NCBI GenBank assembly: GCA_964529005.1
Contig: CAZGUH010000006.1
Location: 62,001-126,000, forward strand
DNA: 64,000 bases
Origin: CAZGUH01 sp964529005
GTDB lineage: Bacteria; Actinomycetota; Acidimicrobiia; Acidimicrobiales; Ilumatobacteraceae
Reading direction: 5' to 3'
Both the position numbers and the translations under genes were made by a program. The notes beneath the pieces are model-generated. The model made no database searches. It was not told the DNA's origin and saw only the letters and a list, made by a program, of their open reading frames with translations. Positions 48,882-57,410 of this stretch are shown in pieces; position 1 is the stretch's first letter, and the number at the start of each line of letters is the position of its first letter.

Positions 48882-49687
48882 GGTTCCCGTGGAGCCGCGG
48901 CGCCAAGCGCCCGCGGCTCAGCAAGCCCGACGACCAGATGACGCTCACCGAGCATCTCGCGGAGCTGCGCACGCGCATCATCCGGGCGATGCTCGCCGTC
49001 GTGGCCGGGATGATCGTCATCCTGGTGTTCTACGACCAGGTGCTGGAGTTCATCACCCAGCCCTACTACGACCTCTGCCAAGAGAAGCCGTCGCTCGGCT
49101 GCAACGGGACCCTGTACAGCCTCAGCCCGCTCGACGGCTTCACCACCCGGCTGCGCGTGGCGACGTACGGCGGCATCATCATCGCCCTGCCGGTCGTCAT
49201 GTGGCAGATCTGGCGCTTCGTCGTCCCCGCCCTGCACGCCAAGGAGAAGCGCTACGCGATCCCGTTCATCCTGAGTTCGGTCGTGCTGTTCGGATTCGGA
49301 TGCTTCCTCGCCTACTGGACGCTCGACAAGGCGCTCGACTTCCTCATCTCGTGGAGCGGCGACGACGTCGAGCAGGCCTATCAGGTCGGCAAGTACGTCA
49401 GCCTCGTCGGGCTGATGGCGGCCGCGTTCGGCATCGGATTCCTGCTGCCGGTGCTGGTCGTGTTCCTCCAGCTGGTCAATGTGATCCAACCGCGCACGCT
49501 GCTGCGGCAATGGCGCTACGCGATCATGATCATCTTCGTGCTCGCGGCGGTGATCACCCCATCGGGTGACCCGATCTCGATGCTGGCGCTGGCGCTCCCG
49601 ATGACGTTCCTCTACTTCCTCGCGATCCTGATCGGTCACCTCGTGCTGCGCCGCCGTGCCGCTGCCGAGGCGGCTGCGGCGGCATAG
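48878..49687 (+). CDS. tatC: Sec-independent translocase subunit TatC
   Basis: Twin-arginine signal receptor with six membrane helices. The 269-residue protein has MTLTEHLAELRTRIIRAM with the conserved Glu near the N-terminus and SPLDGFTTRLRVATYGGII in the first loop. Helices lie at about 37-55, 95-115, 128-150, 175-200, 210-228 and 235-258. ATG overlaps the tatB stop. The helicase that follows has its own -10-like hexamer, and the tatB-tatC-helY order matches mycobacteria. Confidence 0.96.
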   Translation: MRFPWSRGAKRPRLSKPDDQMTLTEHLAELRTRIIRAMLAVVAGMIVILVFYDQVLEFITQPYYDLCQEKPSLGCNGTLYSLSPLDGFTTRLRVATYGGIIIALPVVMWQIWRFVVPALHAKEKRYAIPFILSSVVLFGFGCFLAYWTLDKALDFLISWSGDDVEQAYQVGKYVSLVGLMAAAFGIGFLLPVLVVFLQLVNVIQPRTLLRQWRYAIMIIFVLAAVITPSGDPISMLALALPMTFLYFLAILIGHLVLRRRAAAEAAAAA

Positions 49688-49689
49688 GC

Positions 49690-49695
49690 CAGACT
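49690..49695 (+). promoter_or_regulatory. -10-like hexamer (CAGACT) of the helicase gene
   Basis: CAGACT ends 6 bases before GTG 49702; position fits but base 1 is C. Confidence 0.32.
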
Positions 49696-49701
49696 GGGGC
49701 G

Positions 49702-52314
49702 GTGCGCGCCGACCGGGCGGACCTCGTAGCCCACTACTCGTTCCCGCTGGACGAGTTCCAGACGCGGGCGATGGACGCGCTCGACGACGGGCAGTCCGTG
49801 CTCGTCGCCGCCCCCACCGGCAGTGGCAAGACGGTCGTCGCCGAGTACGCGATCGAGGCCGCCCGCCGCGCCGGGTTGCGGGCGTTCTACACCGCCCCGA
49901 TCAAGGCGCTGTCGAACCAGAAGTACCACGATCTCCTCGCCCGCTACGGGGCAGACGAGGTCGGCTTGCTGACCGGCGACAACGCCATCAACGGCGACGC
50001 GCCGATCGTGGTGATGACGACCGAGGTGCTCCGCAACATGATCTACGCCCACGCCCCAGGGCTGCGGCGGCTGGGCGTGGTCGTCCTCGACGAGGTCCAC
50101 TTCCTCCAGGACACCTACCGCGGCCCGGTGTGGGAGGAGGTCATCATCCACCTCCCGCCGGAGGTGCGCCTCGTCTGCCTGTCGGCGACGGTGAGCAACG
50201 CCGACGAGCTCGCCGAGTGGATCTCCACGGTGCGCGGTCCGACCGCTGCGGTCGTCGAGGAGAGGCGTCCGGTGCGCCTGGAGAACCTCTACATGGTCGG
50301 CGACCGCACGTACGAGCGGCTGCACCTGCTGCCCACGCTCGTCAACGGCCGCCCGAACCCCGAGGCGAGCCGGCTGGACGACGAGTCGATGCGCACCCGG
50401 GGCCCGCGCCAGCACCGCACGCGCGCGCGTCGCAAGCTGTACACGCCGAGCCGGTTGGAGGTGGTCGACCGGTTGGAGTCCGAGCGCATGCTCCCGGCGA
50501 TCTACTTCGTCTTCAGCCGCAACCAGTGCGACGAGGCGGCGCGTTCGTGCCTCGCCGCCGGCATCCGGCTCACGACCGGAGCCGAGCGCGATCGCGTCCG
50601 CGAGATCATCGACGCACGCCTCGACGGCCTCGACGGGCACGACCTCGCGGTGCTCGGGTACGGCCAGTTCCGGGCTCAGCTGGAGGCCGGGATCGCCGCC
50701 CACCACGCCGGGATGGTCCCGCCGTTCAAGGAGGTCGTCGAGGCGTGCTTCGTCGAAGGGCTGGTGAAGGTCGTCTTCGCCACCGAGACGCTGGCGGTCG
50801 GGATCAACATGCCGGCGCGCAGCGTCGTGATCGAGAAGCTGACGAAGTTCACCGGCGAGCATCACGCTGCCCTCACCCCGGCGGAGTACACACAGCTGAC
50901 GGGCCGCGCCGGCCGGCGCGGCATCGACGAAGCGGGTGACGCGATCGTGCTCTGGAGCCCGTTCGTCGGCTTCGACCAGGTCGCCGCGCTGGCGTCGAGC
51001 CGCAGCTTCCACCTCAGCTCTGCGTTCCGCCCGACCTACAACATGGCCGCCAACCTGGTGCGCAGCTACACGAGCGAGCAGGCGCACCACCTCCTCAACC
51101 TGTCGTTCGCGCAGTACCAGGCGGACCGCGACATCGTTCGGCTGGAGGCGCGCATCGAGCGCCGTCAAGCGCACCTCGAGGACCTCCAGCAACAGGCGCA
51201 GAGCCCCTACGGCGACATCGACGAGTACCGCCGAGCACGGGAGGAGGCGCGCGCGGCTCGCGGCGGAGGTGATGATCCGGTCGACCTGGCGCTGATGAAG
51301 CTGCGCCCCGGCGACGTCATCTACGTCCGCCGGGGCAAGTACGCGGGCCGCGCCGCCGTGCTCGCCACCGCCCACCGCAAAGGGGGCATGCGCATCACCG
51401 CGCTGACGCCGCGGGCCCACGCGCTGCAACTCACCGCGGGAGACTTCGACGAGCCGCCGCGGGCCCTCGGCCGCATCGAACTGCCGCCCGGCTTCATCCC
51501 CAACCGGCACGACGATCGCCGGGAGATCGCCCACCGCCTCGAGCGGGCGAAGCTCGCCGCCCACCCCCGCCGCCGGTCGCCCGCGGCCGCCACGGCGCGG
51601 CATCCGGTGGAGGACGACCCCGACCTGTCGCGTCGCCTCAGCGCCGCAGCGACGAGCGAGCGCGTCGCCCGCGAACTCGAGGAGCTGCGCCGCCGGGTGC
51701 GGGGTCGCTCGGACTCCGTCGCCCGCAGCTTCGACCGCGTGCTGTCGGTGCTCGACCGCTGGCGGTACGTCGACGGCTGGTCGCTGACGCCACGCGGCGC
51801 GACGTTGGCGCGCATCTTCCACGAATCCGATCTCCTGGTCGCCGAAGCGGTGTGGTCGGGCGTGCTCGACGACGTCGACGCGGCCTCGATGGCCGGGCTG
51901 GCGTCGATGTTCGTCTACGAGCACCGCAGTCCCGAGCCGCCGCCTGCGCCGTGGTTCCCCTCGCAGAAGGTCCGCCGGCGGGCCGAGCGCATCGAGGCGC
52001 TCAGCGCCGAGCTCGCCGCGGTCGAGGAGGCAACCGGCCTGCCCGTGCACCGCGCTCCGGACCCGACGTTCCTCGCGGTGGCGTTCGCGTGGGCCGCGGG
52101 GGAGGGCTTCGCCGAGGTGGTGGAGGACGAGGAGCTCTCCGGTGGGGACTTCGTGCGCACGGTGAAGCAGCTGATCGACCTGCTGCGCCAGCTGGCGCTC
52201 GTCGCTCCGGTGCCCGAGACCCGCGCGGTGGCCAGCGAGGCTGCGGACCGGCTGTTCCGCGGGGTGGTCGCGGCGTCCAGCACCGTCGATGCGATCACCG
52301 TCGAGTCGGAGTAG
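49702..52314 (+). CDS. helY: DEAD/DEAH-box RNA helicase, HelY/Ski2-like
   Basis: Superfamily 2 helicase of the Ski2 group. The 870-residue protein has Walker A APTGSGKT (37-44), DEVH (130-133), SAT in VCLSATVSN, and motif VI QLTGRAGRRG. A long C-terminal half carries a DSHCT-type domain (about 700-865), and a basic insert lies near 233-252. GTG start follows tatC by 14 bases. Role is probably RNA processing or turnover; HelY in mycobacteria is the likely orthologue. Confidence 0.92.
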   Translation: MRADRADLVAHYSFPLDEFQTRAMDALDDGQSVLVAAPTGSGKTVVAEYAIEAARRAGLRAFYTAPIKALSNQKYHDLLARYGADEVGLLTGDNAINGDAPIVVMTTEVLRNMIYAHAPGLRRLGVVVLDEVHFLQDTYRGPVWEEVIIHLPPEVRLVCLSATVSNADELAEWISTVRGPTAAVVEERRPVRLENLYMVGDRTYERLHLLPTLVNGRPNPEASRLDDESMRTRGPRQHRTRARRKLYTPSRLEVVDRLESERMLPAIYFVFSRNQCDEAARSCLAAGIRLTTGAERDRVREIIDARLDGLDGHDLAVLGYGQFRAQLEAGIAAHHAGMVPPFKEVVEACFVEGLVKVVFATETLAVGINMPARSVVIEKLTKFTGEHHAALTPAEYTQLTGRAGRRGIDEAGDAIVLWSPFVGFDQVAALASSRSFHLSSAFRPTYNMAANLVRSYTSEQAHHLLNLSFAQYQADRDIVRLEARIERRQAHLEDLQQQAQSPYGDIDEYRRAREEARAARGGGDDPVDLALMKLRPGDVIYVRRGKYAGRAAVLATAHRKGGMRITALTPRAHALQLTAGDFDEPPRALGRIELPPGFIPNRHDDRREIAHRLERAKLAAHPRRRSPAAATARHPVEDDPDLSRRLSAAATSERVARELEELRRRVRGRSDSVARSFDRVLSVLDRWRYVDGWSLTPRGATLARIFHESDLLVAEAVWSGVLDDVDAASMAGLASMFVYEHRSPEPPPAPWFPSQKVRRRAERIEALSAELAAVEEATGLPVHRAPDPTFLAVAFAWAAGEGFAEVVEDEELSGGDFVRTVKQLIDLLRQLALVAPVPETRAVASEAADRLFRGVVAASSTVDAITVESE

Positions 52315-52318
52315 CGAC

Positions 52319-52939
52319 GTGATCGAGAAGGGCGCGCCGTGGGGCGCCGTCACGGCCTGCCCGGCCGATGTGGTCGTCGTCGACGACGACGCCGCGCTCG
52401 GTCGCCTCGTCGCCGATGCCCGGCGCGGTGTTGAGCGGTTGCCACCCGTCGCGGTGCGCGGCGGGGACCTGGCGCGCACGCTCGGGGCGCCCGCGTGGGC
52501 GCCGACGGCCTCGGTCACGCGCCTGCCGGTCGACGTCGTGCGCATCGAAGCGGCCGGCGACACGTCATGGGCTGTGGCGCACGCCGTCGCCCGCCGCGGC
52601 TGGTGGCGCGGCGAGGTCGTCGCTGTGATGAACGCGCAATACGTGAGGGACTGGGACGTGGCCCCGCGCAGCCACCCCAACGACGGTTCGGCCGACGTCG
52701 TGCGCGTCTCGGGCGCGATGCGGCTGCGCGATCGATGGCAGGCACGGCGACGGCTCCCGACCGGCGCGCACGTCCCGCATCCCGCGATCTCCGCGCGCCG
52801 CGTGCCGCGCGCGGAGATCGCCTTCGACCGTCCGCTCGACATCTGGATCGACGGAGTCCGATGGCGACGAGCGAGCGAGATGCGCGCCATCGTCGAGCCC
52901 GACGCGCTCGACGTGTGCGTCCCGCTCCCACCGGGCTGA
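52319..52939 (+). CDS. Diacylglycerol/lipid kinase-like C-terminal domain protein
   Basis: Not a complete kinase. The 206-residue product has a first half of unknown type. Its second half resembles the C-terminal half of DAGK/YegS proteins: VMNAQYVRDWDVAPRSHPND, ARRRLPTGAHVPHPAI and PLDIWIDGVRW. The GGDGT nucleotide motif of the N-terminal catalytic domain is absent, so catalysis is not expected. It begins four bases after the helicase stop at GTG. It could be a truncated kinase or a lipid-binding relative. Confidence 0.65.
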   Translation: MIEKGAPWGAVTACPADVVVVDDDAALGRLVADARRGVERLPPVAVRGGDLARTLGAPAWAPTASVTRLPVDVVRIEAAGDTSWAVAHAVARRGWWRGEVVAVMNAQYVRDWDVAPRSHPNDGSADVVRVSGAMRLRDRWQARRRLPTGAHVPHPAISARRVPRAEIAFDRPLDIWIDGVRWRRASEMRAIVEPDALDVCVPLPPG

Positions 52940-52954
52940 GCCGGGCGCATCCAC

Positions 52955-52960
52955 TACGTT
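52955..52960 (+). promoter_or_regulatory. -10 element (TACGTT) of the dehydrogenase gene
   Basis: TACGTT ends 6 bases before the ATG at 52967. Confidence 0.55.
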
Positions 52961-52966
52961 CGCCCC

Positions 52967-53953
52967 ATGGACGCCTGGATCCTCGACGAGTCACCCGGCA
53001 AATACCGTTGGGGGCAGATCGATCCGCCACCACTCGGCAACGACGACGTGCGCATCCGCGTCGTCGCCAGCGCGCTGAACCACATGGATCTGTGGGTGAC
53101 CCGCGCCATGCCCAAGCCGCCACTGCCGCACGTGCCGGGGTGCGACGTCACGGGTGTCGTCACGGAGGTCGGCCCGGCCGTGCGCAATGTCGCGGTGGGA
53201 GACGAGGTGATCGTCAACCCGGGCGTCTCCCCGGTGGAGGACATCATCGCGTTGGGCAACGACAGCCCGATGGGGCCGGGGTTCGCGATCTACGGCGAGC
53301 ACCGCTGGGGAGGGCACTGCGAACTCGCCACCGCGCCGGCACGCAACGTCGTCGCCCGCCCGCAGGGCCGCTCGTGGGAGGAGTGCGCGGCGTTCCCGCT
53401 GGCCTACCTCACCGCGCTGCGGATGCTGCGCCGGGCACGCGCCAAGGCCGGCGACACGGTGCTCGTGGTCGGCATCGGTTCCGGCGTGTCGACCGCGGCG
53501 CTGGCGCTCGCTCGCCACATGGGCGCGCAGGTCGTCGTCACCAGCCGCAGCGAAGCCAAGCGCGCCGAGGCGCTCGAGCGCGGCGCCGCTGCCGCGTACG
53601 ACTCCGCCGACAGCTCGTGGCCGGTGCGGGCCGACGTGGTGATCGAAAGCGTCGGGCCGGCGACATGGGACCAGTCGGTGCGAGCGCTGGCGCCCGGCGG
53701 GCGCATGGTCGTATGCGGCGGGACGTCCGGGCCACAGGTGACGCTCAACCTGCCGCGGCTGTTCTTCAAGCAATTCGAGATCATCGGCTCGTCGATGGGC
53801 AGCTACGAGGAGTTCGCCGACCTCACCCGGCTCGTCGCCGACGGACTGCGCATCGACATCGACGAGGTGATGCCGCTCGCCGAGTATCCACGGGCCCTGG
53901 AACGGCTGGAAAAGGGCGAGCAGCTCGGCAAGATCGTCCTCTGGCACGAGTGA
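52967..53953 (+). CDS. MDR-family alcohol dehydrogenase/quinone reductase
   Basis: Medium-chain NAD(P)H-dependent oxidoreductase. The 328-residue protein has the GroES-like domain with SALNHMDLWVTRAMPKPPLP and PGCDVTGVVTEVGPAV, then the Rossmann motif LVVGIGSGVSTAALALARHM. It ends ALERLEKGEQLGKIVLWH. Cys60 and the GHCELA-type segment hint at a zinc-dependent subgroup, but the catalytic Zn ligands are not all clear. The GTG of the M20 gene overlaps its stop, so the two may act in one pathway. Confidence 0.88.
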   Translation: MDAWILDESPGKYRWGQIDPPPLGNDDVRIRVVASALNHMDLWVTRAMPKPPLPHVPGCDVTGVVTEVGPAVRNVAVGDEVIVNPGVSPVEDIIALGNDSPMGPGFAIYGEHRWGGHCELATAPARNVVARPQGRSWEECAAFPLAYLTALRMLRRARAKAGDTVLVVGIGSGVSTAALALARHMGAQVVVTSRSEAKRAEALERGAAAAYDSADSSWPVRADVVIESVGPATWDQSVRALAPGGRMVVCGGTSGPQVTLNLPRLFFKQFEIIGSSMGSYEEFADLTRLVADGLRIDIDEVMPLAEYPRALERLEKGEQLGKIVLWHE

Positions 53954-55179
53954 CCGTGGACGTCGACGCGCTCAAGCAACAGGTCTGCGACGAAGTCGAT
54001 CGCCTCGCCGGCGAGCTGATCGAGACCAGCCACCAGATCCACGCCCACCCGGAGCTCTGCGACGAGGAGCGGTTCGCCCACGATCTGCTGACGTCGGTCA
54101 TCGATCGTCACGGTGTCGCCGTCGCGCGGCATGCGCACGGGCTGGACACCGCGTTCGACGCGACGATCGGCGACAGCGGGCCGACGGTCGCGTTGATCTG
54201 CGAGTACGACGCGCTGCCGGGCGTCGGCCACGCGTGCGGCCACAACATCATCGCCGCGGCCAGCTTGGGCGCCGGTCTGGCGCTGGCGCGAGTCGCCGGC
54301 ACCGCGGGTGGGCGAGCGCGGATCATCGGCACGCCCGCCGAGGAAGGCGGCGGCGGCAAGGTGCGCATGGCGCGCGCCGGAGCGTTCGAGGGCCTCGCCG
54401 CGGCGATGATGATCCACCCGGCCGACGCCGACCTCGTGCGCATGGACACGATCGCCGTCGAGCAGGCGGTCGTCACGTTCCACGGCAAGGCGGCGCACGC
54501 TGCGGCCGCCCCGCACGACGGGCGCAACGCCCTCGACGCGGCGGTGCTCGGCTACATGGGCGCTGCCGCGCTGCGCCAGCACATCCTGCCGAACGAGCGG
54601 ATCCACGGCGTGTTCACGAACGGCGGCGACAAGGCCAACGTCGTCCCGGCGGAAGCGGCGATGCACTGGATGGCCCGCTCCGCCACGCTCGCCTCGCTCC
54701 AGCCGCTCAAGCAGCGGCTGATGGCCTGTTTCGAGGGCGCGGCGGCGGCCTGCGGCTGCACCGTCGACTACAGCTGGTCCGACGTGCCGTACTCCGACAT
54801 GCTCGACAGCGGCCCGCTGGTCGCGGCGTACATCGCCAACGCGGCCCGCACCGGTCGCACCCCGCAGGATCCCGACGCGATCGGCACGCGGGTGGTCGGC
54901 AGCACCGACATGGGCAACGTCAGCTACCTGACACCGTCGATCCACCCGATGATCAAGGTCGCCCCGGACGGCGTCGCGATCCACACCGCCGAGTTCGCGC
55001 AGTGGGCCGTGGCGGATCCAGGCGATCGTGCCGTCCTCGACGGAGCCAAGGCGCTCGCCATGACGGCCATCGACGTCTGGACCGACCCCGAGCTTCGCCG
55101 CCGGGCCGACGACGCCCTGCGCGACGGAGCAGGTCAGGGCGCCGCCGGGTCACCCCCTGGAGGAACCGTCCGGCCGTAG
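53950..55179 (+). CDS. M20-family metallopeptidase/amidohydrolase
   Basis: Zinc amidase of the M20D/AbgB-like group. The 409-residue protein has IHAHPELCDEERFA near residue 30, ICEYDALPGVGHACGHN with the metal-binding Asp and His, and GTPAEEGGGGKV with the paired Glu. A dimerisation insert follows, and SPSIHPMIKV is near the C-terminus. GTG overlaps the dehydrogenase stop. The subgroup cleaves acyl-amino acids or aminobenzoyl-glutamate; the substrate here is unknown. Confidence 0.87.
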   Translation: MTVDVDALKQQVCDEVDRLAGELIETSHQIHAHPELCDEERFAHDLLTSVIDRHGVAVARHAHGLDTAFDATIGDSGPTVALICEYDALPGVGHACGHNIIAAASLGAGLALARVAGTAGGRARIIGTPAEEGGGGKVRMARAGAFEGLAAAMMIHPADADLVRMDTIAVEQAVVTFHGKAAHAAAAPHDGRNALDAAVLGYMGAAALRQHILPNERIHGVFTNGGDKANVVPAEAAMHWMARSATLASLQPLKQRLMACFEGAAAACGCTVDYSWSDVPYSDMLDSGPLVAAYIANAARTGRTPQDPDAIGTRVVGSTDMGNVSYLTPSIHPMIKVAPDGVAIHTAEFAQWAVADPGDRAVLDGAKALAMTAIDVWTDPELRRRADDALRDGAGQGAAGSPPGGTVRP

Positions 55180-55182
55180 CAT
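55177..55182 (+). promoter_or_regulatory. -10 element (TAGCAT) of the long ThyX gene
   Basis: TAGCAT ends 8 bases before GTG 55191. It overlaps the stop of the M20 gene. The ATG inside the hexamer is out of frame with ThyX. Confidence 0.58.
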
Positions 55183-55190
55183 GGGCCCTT

Positions 55191-56792
55191 GTGACGGTGT
55201 ACGTGCCGGAGGAGTTCACCGCGGAGGAGAGCGACATTCTCCGCCGGTACTTCACCAATCTCGACGGCCCGGTGTTCGCGCTCGTCAACCTGCCCGAGGT
55301 GGTCAAGGGCGCCCTGTTCGCCCGCTACAGCCGAAGCCCGAAGAGCTTGCGCCGCCTGTTCCTCGACGAGTTCGTCGGCGATCTCGACATCAGCGGCGAC
55401 CACACCGTCGATGCGACCGTCGGCCTGGCGCGCGCCGAGGAGCTCTACGAGCGGGTCTTCTTCGACTACGGCGACGACTCGGTGGCCCAGCTCGGCGGGG
55501 TGCACCTCGCCTGTGAGCAGGCCAGCAACATCCTGACGAAGGTGCTCGAATGGGGGCGGCTGATGAGCTACCTCGAGCAGAGCACCCGCTACATCGCCTA
55601 CGACGCCCGCCTCGGTGGCCGCTACCGCTTCTATCGCGATCCCGACGTGCTCGGCAGCCGGCACGGCACGCGCTACGTCGGCGACATGGACCGCATCTTC
55701 GACAGCTACAGCCTGCTGATCGAGAAGGTCACCGACCACGTCCGGGCCACCGTCGCCCGCCAGCCCGGTGACAGCGATTTCATCTATCGCCAAGCCACCC
55801 GCGCCAAGGCGCTCGACGCCGTGCGCGGGGTGCTGCCGGCGGCGTCGCTGTCCAACGTCGGCATCTACGGCACCGGGCAGGGTTTCGAAGCCCTGCTGTT
55901 GCGCATGCGCGCCCACCCGCTGCCCGAGGCCCGCCACTACGCCGACCTGATGCTCACCGAGCTGCGCAAGGTCGTGCCCAGCTTCCTGCGCCGCGTCGAC
56001 ATTCCCGAGCGCGGTGGGCGGTGGAGCGCGTACCTCGCCGACACCCGCGACACCACCGCCGACATCGTCACCGAGCTGTTCGGCGGAGCGCCCATCGACA
56101 ACGTCCCCAGCGTCCAACTCGTCGACTTCGACCCCGATGCCGAGGACAAGCTGCTCGCTGCGATCTGTTACCCGCACACGAACCTTCCGGAGCACCAGAT
56201 CCTGTCGAAGGTGCGCACGCTCGGGGTGGGCGAGCGCAAGGCCCTGGTGCGGGCGTACGTCGGCGATCGCGAGAACCGGCGGCACAAGCCGGGCCGGGCC
56301 TTCGAGCGCGTCAGCTACCGCTTCGACGTCCTCAGCGACTACGGGGCGTTCCGCGACATGCAGCGGCATCGCATGCTGACGATCGAGTGGCAGCCGCTCA
56401 CTCCCCACCACGGGTATCTCCGCCCCGAGCTGGTGGACGAAGCGGGCTTCACCGACGTGTTCGACGCCGCGATGCAACGCAGCGCGGCGCTCTTCGACGT
56501 GTTGAAGGGCGACTTCCCCCATCAGGCGAGCTACGCGGTGTCGATGGCGTATCGCTTGCGCTACTCGATGCAGTTCAACGCCCGCGAGGCGATCCACATG
56601 CTCGAGCTGCGATCGAGCCCGCAAGGTCATCCCGCGTACCGGCGGATCGCGCTGGAGATGCATCGCCTCATCGCCGAGAAGGCCGGCCATCACGCCGTGG
56701 CCGATGCGATGACACACCTGACGACCGAGGCCCCGGAGCTCGAGCGGCTGGAAGCCGAACGCCGCGCCGAGGCGCGCCGCAGCGGCCTCTAA
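55191..56792 (+). CDS. Long ThyX-like protein (two ThyX domains)
   Basis: Related to FAD-dependent thymidylate synthase but twice its length, 533 residues. The N-terminal half (about 25-270) has the distal signature EQSTRY (129-134) but EWGR in place of RHR. The C-terminal half (about 305-510) has RHR (392-394) but no S-x-R-Y motif. Each half alone therefore lacks part of RHRxxSxNExSxRY, and a joint site is possible. GTG is set by a -10 eight bases upstream. Calling it thymidylate synthase is unsafe; substrate and activity are unknown. Confidence 0.8.
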   Translation: MTVYVPEEFTAEESDILRRYFTNLDGPVFALVNLPEVVKGALFARYSRSPKSLRRLFLDEFVGDLDISGDHTVDATVGLARAEELYERVFFDYGDDSVAQLGGVHLACEQASNILTKVLEWGRLMSYLEQSTRYIAYDARLGGRYRFYRDPDVLGSRHGTRYVGDMDRIFDSYSLLIEKVTDHVRATVARQPGDSDFIYRQATRAKALDAVRGVLPAASLSNVGIYGTGQGFEALLLRMRAHPLPEARHYADLMLTELRKVVPSFLRRVDIPERGGRWSAYLADTRDTTADIVTELFGGAPIDNVPSVQLVDFDPDAEDKLLAAICYPHTNLPEHQILSKVRTLGVGERKALVRAYVGDRENRRHKPGRAFERVSYRFDVLSDYGAFRDMQRHRMLTIEWQPLTPHHGYLRPELVDEAGFTDVFDAAMQRSAALFDVLKGDFPHQASYAVSMAYRLRYSMQFNAREAIHMLELRSSPQGHPAYRRIALEMHRLIAEKAGHHAVADAMTHLTTEAPELERLEAERRAEARRSGL

Positions 56793-56808
56793 CATCACGG
56801 CCCTCACA

Positions 56809-56824
56809 GGTGACGGCTGTCACA
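56809..56824. promoter_or_regulatory. Crp/Fnr-type site upstream of the acidic zinc-ribbon gene
   Basis: GGTGA-CGGCTG-TCACA matches the TGTGA-N6-TCACA consensus at nine of ten positions. Its centre is about 53 bases before the predicted start of transcription from TATGAT at 56858-56863. No Crp-type regulator is in the window. Confidence 0.5.
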
Positions 56825-56857
56825 CACCGCCCGGACAACGATCCGGGCTGGTCGCCG

Positions 56858-56863
56858 TATGAT
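56858..56863 (+). promoter_or_regulatory. -10 element (TATGAT) of the acidic zinc-ribbon gene
   Basis: TATGAT is one base from the sigma-70 consensus TATAAT. It lies 43 bases before the ATG, so this transcript has a leader. Confidence 0.5.
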
Positions 56864-56906
56864 CCGCGGCCCGCGGCGGCAACCACGGAACGAGGGACAC
56901 GAACCC

Positions 56907-57410
56907 ATGGCACACGACGATGACGATGACGTGATCGAACCCGAGGATTTCGCCGACGCCGAGGTTGCCGACGACGAACCGGACGAGGTCGAGCCCGACA
57001 TCGATGACGAGAGCATCGACGGGGAGTTCGAGGAGATCGACGAGGAGTTCGGCGGTGACGACGACGCCGACATCGCCGACGACGAGGACGAGGACGAGGA
57101 CGACAGCGCCCCCGAGACGGCGAGCCGTGCGCGGCGGACCGCCACCGCGGAGGACGAGGACGACGACGACGATCTGCTCGCCCCCGACGACGTCGAAGCC
57201 GACCTCGACACGATCCTGAAGGACCGGCTCGTCGCCGCGGACGAGGCGCAGGAGGACGAGGAGGACGAACCCGAGGACCGGGTCGACTCGGCGGATCGCT
57301 TGCAACCCAAGCGAGCGGACGAGCAGCTCTGTCCGAGCTGCTTCCTGCTCGTGCGCCAATCGGCTCCGGCGTGCCCGGTGGCCGACGACGACTGCCCGCT
57401 GTTCGCATGA
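56907..57410 (+). CDS. Acidic zinc-ribbon protein, DUF4193-like
   Basis: Unknown function. The 167-residue protein is extremely acidic over about residues 3-130, with runs of Asp and Glu, and ends in a small Cys motif: ADEQLCPSCFLLVRQSAPAC then DDDCPLF. CPSC plus the late cysteines resembles the C-terminus of actinobacterial DUF4193 proteins, which are otherwise shorter. ATG is chosen at MAHDDDD; an upstream in-frame ATG would lie next to the promoter. A Crp-like site and strong -10 precede it. The next ATG overlaps its stop. Confidence 0.7.
   Translation: MAHDDDDDVIEPEDFADAEVADDEPDEVEPDIDDESIDGEFEEIDEEFGGDDDADIADDEDEDEDDSAPETASRARRTATAEDEDDDDDLLAPDDVEADLDTILKDRLVAADEAQEDEEDEPEDRVDSADRLQPKRADEQLCPSCFLLVRQSAPACPVADDDCPLFA

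Noticed and set aside
49636..52950. A 1104-codon minus-strand open frame
   Set aside because: Antisense to the HelY-type helicase and its neighbour. No family pattern.
55181..55516. ATG 55181 as the start of a separate gene before ThyX
   Set aside because: It is out of frame with ThyX, lies within the -10 hexamer, and its translation is Arg/Pro-rich shadow sequence.
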